Shown: in pieces, positions 1-7,480 of the stretch
How the letters are laid out: every line of letters starts with the position of its first letter
Numbering within the stretch: the stretch's first letter is position 1
Notes under the pieces: model-generated
Told to the model about the DNA's origin: nothing
The model's database searches: none
What the model saw: only the letters and a program-made list of their open reading frames with translations
Position numbers and translations under genes: made by a program
NCBI GenBank assembly: GCA_002495055.1
Contig: DADR01000016.1
Location: 1-15,482, forward strand
Reading direction: 5' to 3'
DNA from: Methanoregula sp. UBA247
GTDB taxonomy: Archaea > Halobacteriota > Methanomicrobia > Methanomicrobiales > Methanospirillaceae
Length of the DNA stretch: 15,482 nucleotides

Positions 1-226
1 CGGATCGGTACTGAATTTGGCTGGATACCGAATAGTTATGATATGGATTAATGGATACATTTCCCCATTAATTCTCTATTGAGCTAAAATCCCATAATCA
101 GTTTATCCATCCTTTTTAAAAAATCCAGGTTACCTCGTGTAGCGCATTGCTCATTGTCTCCACCCGGGTTTTACCTGGTTATGTGCTGTATTTAAAAAAA
201 TTCAGGTGTCATGATCCCGGTAGTCT
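1..226. other. Gene-poor left edge with one hairpin
   Basis: No convincing coding region is seen. An 8-bp perfect inverted repeat lies at 47-54 (ATTAATGG) and 65-72 (CCATTAAT) around a 10-nt loop. Because the stem is symmetric, it could act as a 3' structure on either strand. The minus-strand cupin gene ends at 227, so this stretch is its downstream region. T- and A-runs around 115-122 and 191-200 could help termination on either strand. Confidence 0.35.
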
Positions 227-568
227 TCACAACAGCTTTGTCTCTTCCTTTGGTTTTGGCACTTTTACGACCAGCACCTGGAAAACCGCGGTGCTCTCGT
301 TAATCCATCGGTGAGGAATTCGGGCCGGGCTTTCGACAAGATGGTCTTTTCTTACTTCAGCACGCTCGGAACCGATCTCAACAATTCCCGTGCCTTCCAG
401 TACGTAGAAGAACACATCAACCGGTGTAATATGTTTTTTCAACGATTCACCGGGCTGCAGCGTGATCACAACGGCTATCGCATTGTCAGTATCGTAAATC
501 TTTCGTGCATCCACATGGTGCGGATTAGGGCCTGACACCACCCTGGCAACTTCGGTAATTTTCATCAT
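227..568 (-). CDS. Small single-domain cupin protein
   Basis: This encodes a 113-residue single-cupin protein of the cupin_2 type. The beta-barrel core is visible as PGESLKKHITPVDVFFYVLEG (about 39-59) followed by ESPARIPHRWINES (about 79-92). The likely metal or ligand positions are H46, D51 and H86, although the classical HxH pair is reduced to H-x4-D. The lysine-rich tail PKPKEETK is probably disordered. Similar small archaeal cupins have no established substrate, so the function is open; binding a small molecule or metal is the most that can be said. The start is the first of two adjacent ATG codons (566-568 or 563-565), and a purine-rich AAAGGGATG lies just upstream as a weak ribosome site. 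The gene is monocistronic and reads away from the kinase gene. A cytoplasmic location is likely, as there is no signal peptide. Confidence 0.8.
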   Translation of the reverse strand: MMKITEVARVVSGPNPHHVDARKIYDTDNAIAVVITLQPGESLKKHITPVDVFFYVLEGTGIVEIGSERAEVRKDHLVESPARIPHRWINESTAVFQVLVVKVPKPKEETKLL

Positions 569-858
569 AATTTCATCCCTTTCCGGGCAATATCCGGGAC
601 TGATGAGAGTACTTCCGGACTCAAGCTTTTTTTTGAAACGCCCATGAAATACAGACTTTCGTTAGACCTGATGAATAACGTGGATCTTCATGGAAATTCC
701 TCAGAACTGATGTAGATAATTATCGTATGAATATTTTTTGTGGTGCCGGGACATTCAATGTGATCCTGAATTCAATACTCAGTCCGGATAATTTTCCCTC
801 TTGATAGTATCCCCGGACTATCGAGTGAAGAGATCAGGTATCTTTGAGGAGGGTCAGA

Positions 859-1032
859 TTGATTTTTCTGGAACTGCATTCCCCTCCTGATAAAGATCGT
901 ATTCGTGTAAAAGTGCAGATCTTTTTTGGCAGAGCGGGAGATACCGCAATTCAGATCCTTACGTCCGGGCCGGATCTTCTTTTTAAAACAACCAGCACAT
1001 CTCTCATGGGACGATCCTTAAGCAAACCCTGA
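859..1032 (+). CDS. Doubtful small ORF (57 aa) with a good SD
   Basis: I do not recognise this product. A TTG codon at 859 follows a well-placed SD (GGAGGG at 848-853, 5-nt spacing) and opens a 57-residue frame ending with TGA at 1030-1032. The middle part (around KDRIRVKVQIFFGRAGDTAI) looks protein-like, but there is no known motif, signal peptide or membrane segment. The rare start codon and small size argue against it, and the SD and upstream overlapping hairpins argue for it. It could also be a decayed gene remnant or chance. Conservation in related genomes would decide. Confidence 0.18.
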   Translation: MIFLELHSPPDKDRIRVKVQIFFGRAGDTAIQILTSGPDLLFKTTSTSLMGRSLSKP

Positions 1033-1088
1033 TCTATGGTCGGATTACATTTTAGTGGTTGAAATCATCTTTCATTTTTTTATTCTCG

Positions 1089-1100
1089 GCGAAATATTTA
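1089..1100 (+). promoter_or_regulatory. Probable TATA box of the sensor kinase gene
   Basis: The AT-rich stretch GAAATATTTATT resembles an archaeal TATA box. Transcription would begin about 25 nt downstream, near 1120, leaving a leader of about 18 nt before the GTG at 1139. This placement argues against the longer reading frame that begins at 1055, because that start would precede the promoter. Confidence 0.4.
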
Positions 1101-1138
1101 TTACCAGTGACAGGACATTCCTCATAAAAAACCTTAAC

Positions 1139-3853
1139 GTGGTCCTTACGATATCAGTTCTTTATGTAGATGATGAGTCCGCACTCCTTGAGATTGGCAA
1201 ATTGTATCTTGAACGGACAAACGAATTCGCGGTGACAACAGCAGTATCAGCTTCTGCTGCACTCGACCTGATAAAATCCAACGCGATCCAGGCTATTGTT
1301 TCCGATTACCAGATGCCAGGCATGGACGGGATCGAGTTTTTAAAAAAGGTCCGGGCTATGAATAAAACCCTCCCGTTCATCATGTTTACCGGTAAGGGCA
1401 GGGAAGAGGTTGCAGTCCAGGCATTCGAAAACGGTGCAGACTTTTATCTCAAGAAAGGGGGTGATCCGACAACACAGTTTGACGAGCTTATGCATAAAAT
1501 CAAGGCAGCAGTCGGACACCGCCAGGCTGATGCACAGGTTACGACCCTCAACAGGCTCTATTCGGTGCTTTCCGCGACCAATAAGGCGATTGTTCGTATT
1601 CATGATAAAATGGAGCTGCTGAACGAGATCTGCCGGATTGTTGTAGATGACGGCGGTTTTACCATGGCATGGGCGGGCATCGTGAATCCAGAAAAACATG
1701 TCATAGAACCCACGGCCGCATCCGGCCATGTTGACAACTACCTTGATTCAATCTCAATATCGATTGACGATTGTCCCCAGGGGCATGATCCGACCGGAAC
1801 GGCATTCCGCGAGAGAACCTACAATATCTGCAACGATATCGAAAGCGCTCCAAAGATGGCGCTGTGGCGCGAAGGGGCGCTGAAGCGAGGCTATCGTTCA
1901 CTTGCTGCATTCCCGTTTGCACTGGATACCAGAAATGCCGGTGTTATTACCTTCTATGCTTCTGAACCGGGGTTTTTTAATGAGCGGATCATAAGGCTTC
2001 TTGATGAACAGTCCAGGGATATCTCGTTTGCTATCAGAACACTTGACCGCGATGAGCAACCGATTGTTTCTGAAAATGAACTGGAAAAATCCGAATCGCG
2101 GTACCGCCGCCTCTTTGAAACAGCACAGGATGCGATTTTGATCCTTGACGGAGATACCGGAGAAATTATCGATGCGAATAAATTCATACTCGATATGCTG
2201 GGATACCCGCTGGAGGATTTCGTAGGCAAGCACCTGTGGGAGCTTGGTTTTCTCCACAACAAATCCCTTGCCCAAAAAGCATTCAGGGAGCTGAAAACCG
2301 AGGGGTATATCCGGTATGACGATCTGCCCCTGGAAACAAAGGAGGGTAAGGCTATCAGTGCGGAGTTTGTCAGTAATGTCTACTTTGTAGGTAACAAGAG
2401 AACCATCCAGTGCAACATCCGGGATATAACCGACCGGAAATTGGTTCGTGATAAATTGCAGGAATCAGAAATGAGGTACCGCCGCCTCTTTGAAACAGCA
2501 CAGGATGCGATTTTGATCCTTGACGGAGATACCGGAGAAATTATCGATGCGAATAAATTCATACTCGATATGCTGGGATACCCGCTGGAGGATTTCGTAG
2601 GCAAGCATCTCTGGGAACTGGGTTTTCTCCAGGACAAATCCTTTGCACAAAAAGCGTTCAGGGAGCTGAAAACCGAGGGGTATATCCGGTATGACGATCT
2701 ACCCCTGGAAACAAAAGAGGGCATGGCCATCCATGTGGAGTTTGTCAGTAACGTCTACTTCGTAGGCAAAAAGAGGATTATCCAGTGCAATATCAGGGAT
2801 ATGAGTGAGCGGAAAGTGGCTCATGATAAATTGCAGGAATCCGAATCCCGGTACCACCGCCTCTTTGAAACGGCACAGGACGGTATTCTGATCCTTGATT
2901 GCGGTACCAATGAAATTGTCGATGCGAATAAATCCATTCTCGATATGCTGGGATACCCTCTGTCGGATTTTATCGGCAAACAACTCTGGGAGCTCGGGTT
3001 CATAAAGGATAAATCATTCGGGCAAAAAGCGTTCGCTGACCTGAAAAGGAATGCTTATATCCGGTATGAGGCTATCCCGCTGGAGACAAAAGACGGGCAG
3101 AGTATCGAAGCAGAATTCATCAGCAATGTGTATTCGGTGAACAACCACAAGATTATCCAGTGCAATATCCGGGATGTCACCGAACGGAAACGTGCTGAAA
3201 ATGCACTCGCGCTCGCCAGCAGGAAACTGAACCTGATGACCGGTATCACCCGCCATGATATCATGAACCAGCTGACAGGGCTTTCCTGTTCCCTGGAACT
3301 CGCACTGGAAACCGCTCAGGAACCGGAACGAATTCTTCATATCAACCGAGCACAAAAAGCAGCTGACACCATTCAGCGCCAGATTGCTTTTACCAAGGAA
3401 TATGAGGATCTCGGCGTCAAGTCACCCGAGTGGCAGCAGGTTTCCGTCATTATCCGGTCAGCTGCGTCACAACTGGTATCCGATACAATCACCTTTGAAA
3501 TACCTGATGACCTCGTTGAAATATATGCTGACCCGCTCCTGATAAAGGTCTTTTACAACCTGTTTGATAATTCCCGACAGCATGGAGGCCTGGTCACCCA
3601 TATAAGTGTATCACATCATTCAACCGATACCGGGCTCAACATCACCGTTGCTGATGACGGGATTGGGATATCTCCTGAAGACAAAAAGCGTTTGTTCGAA
3701 CGCGGCTTTGGAAAAAATACCGGGCTTGGCCTTTTTCACTCCCGGGAGATTCTGTCAATTACCGGCATTACCATCAGTGAGACCGGTATACCGGGAAATG
3801 GTGCACGATTCGAGATTTTGGTACCCAAAGGAGCATTCCGGTTAACGGAATGA
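1139..3853 (+). CDS. Hybrid sensor histidine kinase: REC-GAF-PAS-PAS-PAS-HATPase
   Basis: This 904-residue cytoplasmic signalling protein starts with a receiver domain (1-125). Visible there are the acidic pair D11/D12, phospho-acceptor D56 in SDYQMPGMDG, T84 and K105. A GAF-like domain follows (about 132-304). Three PAS domains begin near 321, 446 and 571, each 125 residues apart. The dimerisation/phosphoacceptor segment has H706 in TRHDIMNQL, a methanogen-type H box. The ATPase domain shows an N box (NLFDNSRQHG, from N807), G1 (ADDGIG, around D840) and G2 (NTGLGLF). There is no transmembrane segment, so it probably senses an internal signal or takes phosphate from a partner. No response regulator is adjacent. 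The frame stays open up to a GTG at 1055, but the extra 28 residues are hydrophobic and lie upstream of the likely TATA box. The GTG at 1139 places the receiver at the N-terminus, as usual. No SD is seen, so a short-leader mRNA is likely. Confidence 0.88.
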   Translation: MVLTISVLYVDDESALLEIGKLYLERTNEFAVTTAVSASAALDLIKSNAIQAIVSDYQMPGMDGIEFLKKVRAMNKTLPFIMFTGKGREEVAVQAFENGADFYLKKGGDPTTQFDELMHKIKAAVGHRQADAQVTTLNRLYSVLSATNKAIVRIHDKMELLNEICRIVVDDGGFTMAWAGIVNPEKHVIEPTAASGHVDNYLDSISISIDDCPQGHDPTGTAFRERTYNICNDIESAPKMALWREGALKRGYRSLAAFPFALDTRNAGVITFYASEPGFFNERIIRLLDEQSRDISFAIRTLDRDEQPIVSENELEKSESRYRRLFETAQDAILILDGDTGEIIDANKFILDMLGYPLEDFVGKHLWELGFLHNKSLAQKAFRELKTEGYIRYDDLPLETKEGKAISAEFVSNVYFVGNKRTIQCNIRDITDRKLVRDKLQESEMRYRRLFETAQDAILILDGDTGEIIDANKFILDMLGYPLEDFVGKHLWELGFLQDKSFAQKAFRELKTEGYIRYDDLPLETKEGMAIHVEFVSNVYFVGKKRIIQCNIRDMSERKVAHDKLQESESRYHRLFETAQDGILILDCGTNEIVDANKSILDMLGYPLSDFIGKQLWELGFIKDKSFGQKAFADLKRNAYIRYEAIPLETKDGQSIEAEFISNVYSVNNHKIIQCNIRDVTERKRAENALALASRKLNLMTGITRHDIMNQLTGLSCSLELALETAQEPERILHINRAQKAADTIQRQIAFTKEYEDLGVKSPEWQQVSVIIRSAASQLVSDTITFEIPDDLVEIYADPLLIKVFYNLFDNSRQHGGLVTHISVSHHSTDTGLNITVADDGIGISPEDKKRLFERGFGKNTGLGLFHSREILSITGITISETGIPGNGARFEILVPKGAFRLTE
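2100..2232 (+). repeat. Perfect 133-bp direct repeat, copy 1 (PAS 1)
   Basis: This segment of the first PAS domain is identical base for base to 2475-2607. It covers the PAS N-terminal half, from YRRLFETAQ to the GKH motif. Synonymous positions are unchanged too, which indicates a recent duplication or gene conversion rather than protein-level selection alone. Confidence 0.95.
2475..2607 (+). repeat. Perfect 133-bp direct repeat, copy 2 (PAS 2)
   Basis: This is the second copy, offset exactly 375 bp from the first. Beyond 2607 the copies diverge, then share another identical stretch starting GTTCAGGGAGCTG or ATTCAGGGAGCTG and running through the ACCGAGGGG and CCGGTATGACGATCT segments. A third, clearly older copy starts at 2850, again offset 375 bp, with scattered silent and replacement changes. 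Confidence 0.95.
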
Positions 3854-4183
3854 CCAGCCCCCACGTAATGGTGGCGATCCCAAAATCCTTTTTATGGATC
3901 CCGCCCGGCAGCTCAGTTCATACCGATCGTATCCCAAAAACAGATGGCAGGCAAAAGTTCCGCAAACGCAATCCACTCCCCCCGGCAGGAAACTTCTCCT
4001 GATGCGATCCTCTTTGGGGATGAAATCGGGAAGACCCTCAAATAGTACCGAAGATTTATCAAGACCAGGAGAATTCCGTTACGCTTATTGTACCCCTCTC
4101 TTGATGGACCGGGTTTACCTTCAGGATGTAACCCTATTTATCATATAAACTATAACATGTATTCGATTTAACGAGGAATAAAA
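3854..4183 (+). promoter_or_regulatory. Intergenic region with thermosome promoter
   Basis: The kinase gene is followed by a T-run near 3889-3893 that could end transcription. The right end carries the thermosome control signals. A TATA-like TATTTATCATATAAAC lies at about 4135-4150, predicting transcription from about 4165. A GAGG ribosome site (4173-4176) lies 7 nt before the ATG at 4184. I did not recognise a heat-shock operator. An 84-codon frame at 3894-4148 lacks an SD and a protein-like composition, so I treat the stretch as non-coding. Confidence 0.55.
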
Positions 4184-5818
4184 ATGTCACAACAACTTGG
4201 GGGACAACCCATAATTATTCTCAGGGAAGGAGCAACGAGGAACCGGGGACAGGAAGCCCAGAACAATAATTTTGCCGCTGCAAGGGCAGTGGCGGGTGCT
4301 GTCCGTTCTACCCTCGGTCCCAAAGGCATGGACAAGATGCTCATCGACAGCATGGGGGATATTACCATCACCAATGACGGGGTCACGATTTTAAAGGAAA
4401 TGGACATAGAACATCCTGCCGCAAAGATGATGGTCGAGATCGCCAAGACCCAGGACGATGAAGTTGGCGATGGGACAACGAGCGCCGTTGTCATTGCCGG
4501 AGAACTGTTAAAAAACGCGGAGGGGCTCCTTTCGCAGGGCGTCCACCCGACAGTTATTGCCGAAGGATACCGGATGGCAGCAGCAAAGGCAATCGTTATA
4601 CTTGACGGGTTCGCGATTATTGTGAAACCAACCGATACTGCGATGCTCAAAAAGATCGCCGATACCGCACTCACCGGCAAAAACGCAGAAATATTAAAGG
4701 ACCGGCTCTGCGACATCCTCGTAAAGGCGATCACATTTGTTACCGATCCTGACGGTAAGGTGGATATCGCTCACATCAATGTCGAGAAGAAGGTCGGTGG
4801 ATCGGCAGATGATACCAATCTTATCGAAGGCATGGTTATCGACAAGGAACGAGCGCACCCGGGAATGCCCAAATCGGTGAAGAATGCACAAATACTGCTC
4901 CTCAACGCAGCACTCGAATTCAAAAAAACCGAAGTAAATGCGAAGATTAATATCTCCACGCCCGGACAGGCCCAGGCATTCCTCGATGAAGAAGAGCACA
5001 TGGTTCACACGATGGTGGACAAGGTTGTAAAAAGCGGTGCAACCGTTCTCTTCTGCCAGAAGGGTATCGACGATGTTGCCCAGCACTACCTCGCAAAGGC
5101 CGGGATCCTTGCTACCCGCAGGGTGAAGAAGAGTGATATCGAGAACCTTGCACGGGCAACAGGTGCGAATATTGTCAACAGCATCGATGCAATAAACCCA
5201 AAGGATCTTGGTACTGCCGGGCTTGTTGAGGAACGCAAGGTATCAGGTGACGAGATGATCTATGTCTCGAAGTGTAAAGATCCCAAGGCGGTCTCCATTA
5301 TCGTCAGGGGAGGGACTGAGCATGTTGTCGATGAACTCGAACGTGCCATCCATGATGCTCTTATGGTCGTAAGCGTAGTTGTAGAGGGCAAAAAGATCGT
5401 TGCCGGAGGCGGGGCACCGGAAACCGAACTCTCGCTTCAGCTGCGGAGATATGCATCGCAGGAAGGGGGCCGTGTCCAGCTCGCGATTGAATCATTCGCT
5501 GCGGCTCTTGAGATAATTCCCCGGTCCCTTGCCGAGAACGCGGGGCTCGATGCTATCGATATGCTTGTCGCTATCCGAGCTGCACATGAGGCGGGCAAAA
5601 AGAATTTCGGGCTTGATGTCTTCGAGGGTAAACCCGTGGATATGCTCAAGGCTGGTGTTGTTGAACCGTTAAGGGTAAAAACGCAGGCAATATCAAGTGC
5701 CGCAGAAGCGGCTGTCATGATCCTCCGAATCGATGATATCATCGCAGCATCAAAGGCAGCCGGACCCGCTGGTGGAATGCCTCCCGGAGGAATGCCCCCC
5801 GGTATGGGAGACTATTAA
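4184..5818 (+). CDS. thsA: Thermosome subunit (group II chaperonin)
   Basis: This 544-residue protein is a subunit of the archaeal ATP-driven double-ring chaperonin that folds proteins in the cytoplasm. Equatorial ATP-binding motifs are clear: LGPKGMDKM (about 44-52) and GDGTTS (95-100) with the conserved D96. NDGVTIL precedes them (about 64-70), and GGGAPE lies near the start of the C-terminal equatorial part. The tail (about 530-544) ends in GGMPPGGMPPGMGDY, a typical Gly-Met-rich chaperonin tail projecting into the cavity. The length is normal for the family. The start is supported by a GAGG site 7 nt upstream and by the usual MSQQLGGQPIIILREG opening. The gene appears monocistronic, with its own TATA box and a downstream T-tract and stem-loop. 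Methanogens often have several paralogs, so the assignment to alpha, beta or gamma is uncertain; the symbol is given for the family. Confidence 0.96.
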   Translation: MSQQLGGQPIIILREGATRNRGQEAQNNNFAAARAVAGAVRSTLGPKGMDKMLIDSMGDITITNDGVTILKEMDIEHPAAKMMVEIAKTQDDEVGDGTTSAVVIAGELLKNAEGLLSQGVHPTVIAEGYRMAAAKAIVILDGFAIIVKPTDTAMLKKIADTALTGKNAEILKDRLCDILVKAITFVTDPDGKVDIAHINVEKKVGGSADDTNLIEGMVIDKERAHPGMPKSVKNAQILLLNAALEFKKTEVNAKINISTPGQAQAFLDEEEHMVHTMVDKVVKSGATVLFCQKGIDDVAQHYLAKAGILATRRVKKSDIENLARATGANIVNSIDAINPKDLGTAGLVEERKVSGDEMIYVSKCKDPKAVSIIVRGGTEHVVDELERAIHDALMVVSVVVEGKKIVAGGGAPETELSLQLRRYASQEGGRVQLAIESFAAALEIIPRSLAENAGLDAIDMLVAIRAAHEAGKKNFGLDVFEGKPVDMLKAGVVEPLRVKTQAISSAAEAAVMILRIDDIIAASKAAGPAGGMPPGGMPPGMGDY

Positions 5819-5836
5819 TTTTCATTCCTTTTTTGT
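5819..5836 (+). terminator. T-rich terminator after the thermosome gene
   Basis: Immediately after the TAA stop the sequence is T-rich (TTTTCATTCCTTTTTTG). Archaeal RNA polymerase commonly terminates at such T-tracts without a hairpin. Confidence 0.5.
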
Positions 5837-5842
5837 ATAAAA

Positions 5843-5882
5843 AATTCTGTTCTCAGACGCTTTTTTTGTGCGTTTCAGAATT
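5843..5882 (+). terminator. Bulged stem-loop with T7 in its loop
   Basis: An outer stem pairs AATTCTG (5843-5849) with CAGAATT (5876-5882). An inner stem pairs AGACGC (5855-5860) with GCGTTT (5870-5873 plus two more), with one G-U pair. A 5-nt bulge lies on the left side and the loop carries seven T residues. It may be a second terminator or an mRNA 3'-end stabiliser for the thermosome transcript. Confidence 0.4.
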
Positions 5883-5913
5883 AAGAATGTAATAATTTAT
5901 TAATCTGCCAACC

Positions 5914-5931
5914 CTGATAGAATATTATCAG
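5914..5931. promoter_or_regulatory. Palindrome at the expected transcription start of the next gene
   Basis: CTGATA (5914-5919) and TATCAG (5926-5931) form a perfect inverted repeat around 6 nt. An AT-rich TATA-like stretch (AATAATTTATTAA, about 5891-5903) lies just upstream, so this site would sit near position +1 of the zinc-ribbon gene. It could be an operator; this is inference from position only. Confidence 0.3.
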
Positions 5932-5964
5932 AGTCATATCTTTTAAAAAAAAAGTTGAGTAACA

Positions 5965-6249
5965 ATGGTTAAACAATGTGAGTGCTGCAGAAATTACACG
6001 CACGAAGATGGTGCAGCTTTCTGTATGCACTGCGGAACACGATTTCCTGAAGACCAATGTGTTTTACTGCATCAGATACGGGATTCAGTTGACGAATCGC
6101 AGCGTGAAATCCGCAATATCAGGATTCTTTTACGCAAATCACAGAAAAAACCAAAGCTGGCAAAAACTCTCCTTTACTCAATTATTGTTATTATCCTGAT
6201 CGCGACTGTCGCGACAGTACTTATTTTTCAACTGGGTGTCTTACCCTGA
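5965..6249 (+). CDS. Zinc-ribbon protein with C-terminal membrane anchor
   Basis: This is a 94-residue protein of unknown function. Two cysteine pairs, C5-x2-C8 (with an extra C7) and C20-x2-C23, form a short zinc ribbon of the zinc_ribbon_2 kind. A charged, probably helical or coiled-coil stretch follows (about 35-62). One hydrophobic segment (about 68-90) ends almost at the C-terminus, so the protein should be tail-anchored with the ribbon in the cytoplasm. The start ATG follows an A-rich stretch and a weak GTTGAG site. The gene stands alone between two terminator-like structures. Small archaeal proteins of this layout are common but uncharacterised; I infer only a membrane-tethered scaffolding or binding role. 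Confidence 0.8.
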   Translation: MVKQCECCRNYTHEDGAAFCMHCGTRFPEDQCVLLHQIRDSVDESQREIRNIRILLRKSQKKPKLAKTLLYSIIVIILIATVATVLIFQLGVLP

Positions 6250-6261
6250 TTTTTTATAAAA

Positions 6262-6281
6262 AAGGATTGTTTACAATCCTT
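6262..6281 (+). terminator. Stem-loop terminator after the zinc-ribbon gene
   Basis: AAGGATTG (6262-6269) and CAATCCTT (6274-6281) form a perfect 8-bp stem with a TTTA loop, 12 nt after the stop codon. Pyrimidine-rich sequence ending in CCCTTTTTATT follows. The latter also contains the likely TATA box for the next gene (about 6298-6307). Confidence 0.5.
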
Positions 6282-6331
6282 AACTTTGTCTCCCTCCCTT
6301 TTTATTAAAAGAAAAGAAAAGGAATGTAAGA

Positions 6332-7069
6332 ATGAACAAAATACCTCTGGAAACGACTGATGATGAATCATCCATCAGGTTTAGGGACTGCTTTGCTGTC
6401 CGGTATATCCAGTCTGCCGCACTGTTGTGCAGGCTGGGATACCGGATTGAAAAGGATTTTTTAAATTCCGGTAAAATTTCCGATGATGAACGCCTCCGCC
6501 ATGAAGTATACATTCTCAACTCTATCCTCTCCTCCGTTGCATTCCTTGAATCCACCATCAATGAGCTCTATGCTGATGCAGCAGATGATGCCTATTTCTT
6601 CTCCGATGAAAAAAATGAAATGCTCTTAAAAACCATCGGTGAGAAATGGAGAAACGAAAAGAACTTTGATCGCGCTCCCCTGGTAAATAAGTACCAGAAA
6701 ATTCTCATGATCGCGGGTATACCCCCATTCGATGAAGACGATCCTGTTTTTTCAAATATCCGGATTCTCATTGAAATCCGGAATTATCTTATGCATTATA
6801 AACGGGAATGGGTTGTTTTGCAGAAAAGTGAAATGCCGTATGATAGCACAGAGTCCCATGGAGAAAAACTGAAAAGAATGCTCAGGAACAAATGTGTAAA
6901 AAATCCGCTGGCACAAAAAAACCGACCGTTTTTTCCCGATACGTGCTTTGGCCATGGGTGTGCAGAATGGGCGATGCAAAACAGTCTTGCATTTACCGAT
7001 ACTTTTTTCCAAAAACTTGAACTACCCACACCCTATGACGGGATAAAAAATGAATTAGCAACAAAATAG
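6332..7069 (+). CDS. HEPN-like protein with R-N-x3-H motif, function unknown
   Basis: This is a 245-residue, mostly helical soluble protein that I do not recognise as a named family. Residues 55-85 (ending LESTINELYADAADD) and 141-160 (NIRILIEIRNYLMHYKREW) look like two long helices. The second carries R150-N151-x3-H155, matching the Rx4-6H signature of HEPN domains, many of which are metal-independent ribonucleases in toxin-antitoxin, CRISPR and defence systems. No nucleotidyltransferase antitoxin or other partner is adjacent, so it is either a lone HEPN protein or a non-catalytic relative. The C-terminal region (about 185-230) has scattered Cys/His (C188, C205, H208, C210), which may be coincidental. 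The start is the ATG after AAGGA, 8 nt upstream. It ends 10 nt from the convergent arvC gene. HEPN assignment rests on the motif and helix pattern alone. Confidence 0.75.
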   Translation: MNKIPLETTDDESSIRFRDCFAVRYIQSAALLCRLGYRIEKDFLNSGKISDDERLRHEVYILNSILSSVAFLESTINELYADAADDAYFFSDEKNEMLLKTIGEKWRNEKNFDRAPLVNKYQKILMIAGIPPFDEDDPVFSNIRILIEIRNYLMHYKREWVVLQKSEMPYDSTESHGEKLKRMLRNKCVKNPLAQKNRPFFPDTCFGHGCAEWAMQNSLAFTDTFFQKLELPTPYDGIKNELATK

Positions 7070-7079
7070 CTGAAGTTAC

Positions 7080-7475
7080 CTACTTTTTCCCCTTCTTCTT
7101 TTTTTGAGGATCTTTTGCCATAGACATGATGTCAATGATATAATTTCCTTCTTTACCTACGCTGACAATCCTCTGGTCGCTCTCCGCCATCTTTTCGAGA
7201 TTGAGTTCATAGGTTCCCGGTGAAACAATTCGAATCGTCTCCACGCGATCATACATTTCCACCTGTTCTTTTTTCCTGGGCTCTACAATCTCGAGGATGT
7301 CTTCCTGAGAATCATCGGCAATCTCATCGATTGATTTTTCCTCCAACACATCCCTGTGGACCTCAGTCTCTTTGACGTAGAGGAACTTTTTGCCCCCGCA
7401 ACTTGCGCAACCTTTCAGGATTTCTGTTGAACCAGCCCTATATTCCCGTCCGCATTTTGTACATTTGTGCGGCAT
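7080..7475 (-). CDS. arvC: OapC/ArvC-type zinc-ribbon protein
   Basis: This 131-residue archaeal protein has an N-terminal zinc ribbon, C5-x2-C8 and C23-x2-C26 (opening MPHKCTKCG). An acidic linker (about 45-65) follows, then a small C-terminal domain (about 70-120) and a lysine-rich tail. It matches the family formerly called DUF2072, which is encoded with the Era-like GTPase in many euryarchaea and was named OapC or ArvC in haloarchaea. The open frame extends to 7493, overlapping the GTPase gene by 13 nt. The internal ATG at 7473-7475 is preferred because GGGTGA lies 5 nt upstream and overlaps the GTPase stop codon, a layout for translational coupling. It is probably an accessory or partner of the GTPase, but its biochemical role is not established. 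The lysine codons at the end make a T-rich stretch on the plus strand. Confidence 0.85.
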   Translation of the reverse strand: MPHKCTKCGREYRAGSTEILKGCASCGGKKFLYVKETEVHRDVLEEKSIDEIADDSQEDILEIVEPRKKEQVEMYDRVETIRIVSPGTYELNLEKMAESDQRIVSVGKEGNYIIDIMSMAKDPQKKKKGKK

Positions 7476-7480
7476 ATCCT

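Larger units (their letters stand above)
569..1138. other. 570-bp gene-poor region with overlapping hairpins
   Basis: This divergent region lies between the cupin and the sensor kinase. It holds two mutually exclusive stems. AGTCCGG at 781-787 pairs with CCGGACT at 813-819, and GATAGT at 803-808 pairs with ACTATC at 817-822; they compete for the same 3' arm. A strong SD-like GAGGAGGG (846-853) follows. Only a short doubtful reading frame (859-1032) lies behind it. Otherwise I see no gene. The kinase promoter is near the right end. Confidence 0.4.

Noticed and set aside
1055..1138. N-terminal extension of the sensor kinase as a signal or membrane anchor
   Set aside because: It lies upstream of the probable TATA box, and the receiver domain is expected at the N-terminus. 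It is best explained as non-coding frame.
3894..4148. 84-codon plus-strand frame
   Set aside because: No SD, unusual composition rich in Pro, Ser and Arg, and it overlaps the thermosome promoter.
5965..7069. HEPN/MNT toxin-antitoxin pair formed by the zinc-ribbon and HEPN-like genes
   Set aside because: The small protein has no nucleotidyltransferase motif, is membrane-anchored and is separated by a terminator-like hairpin.
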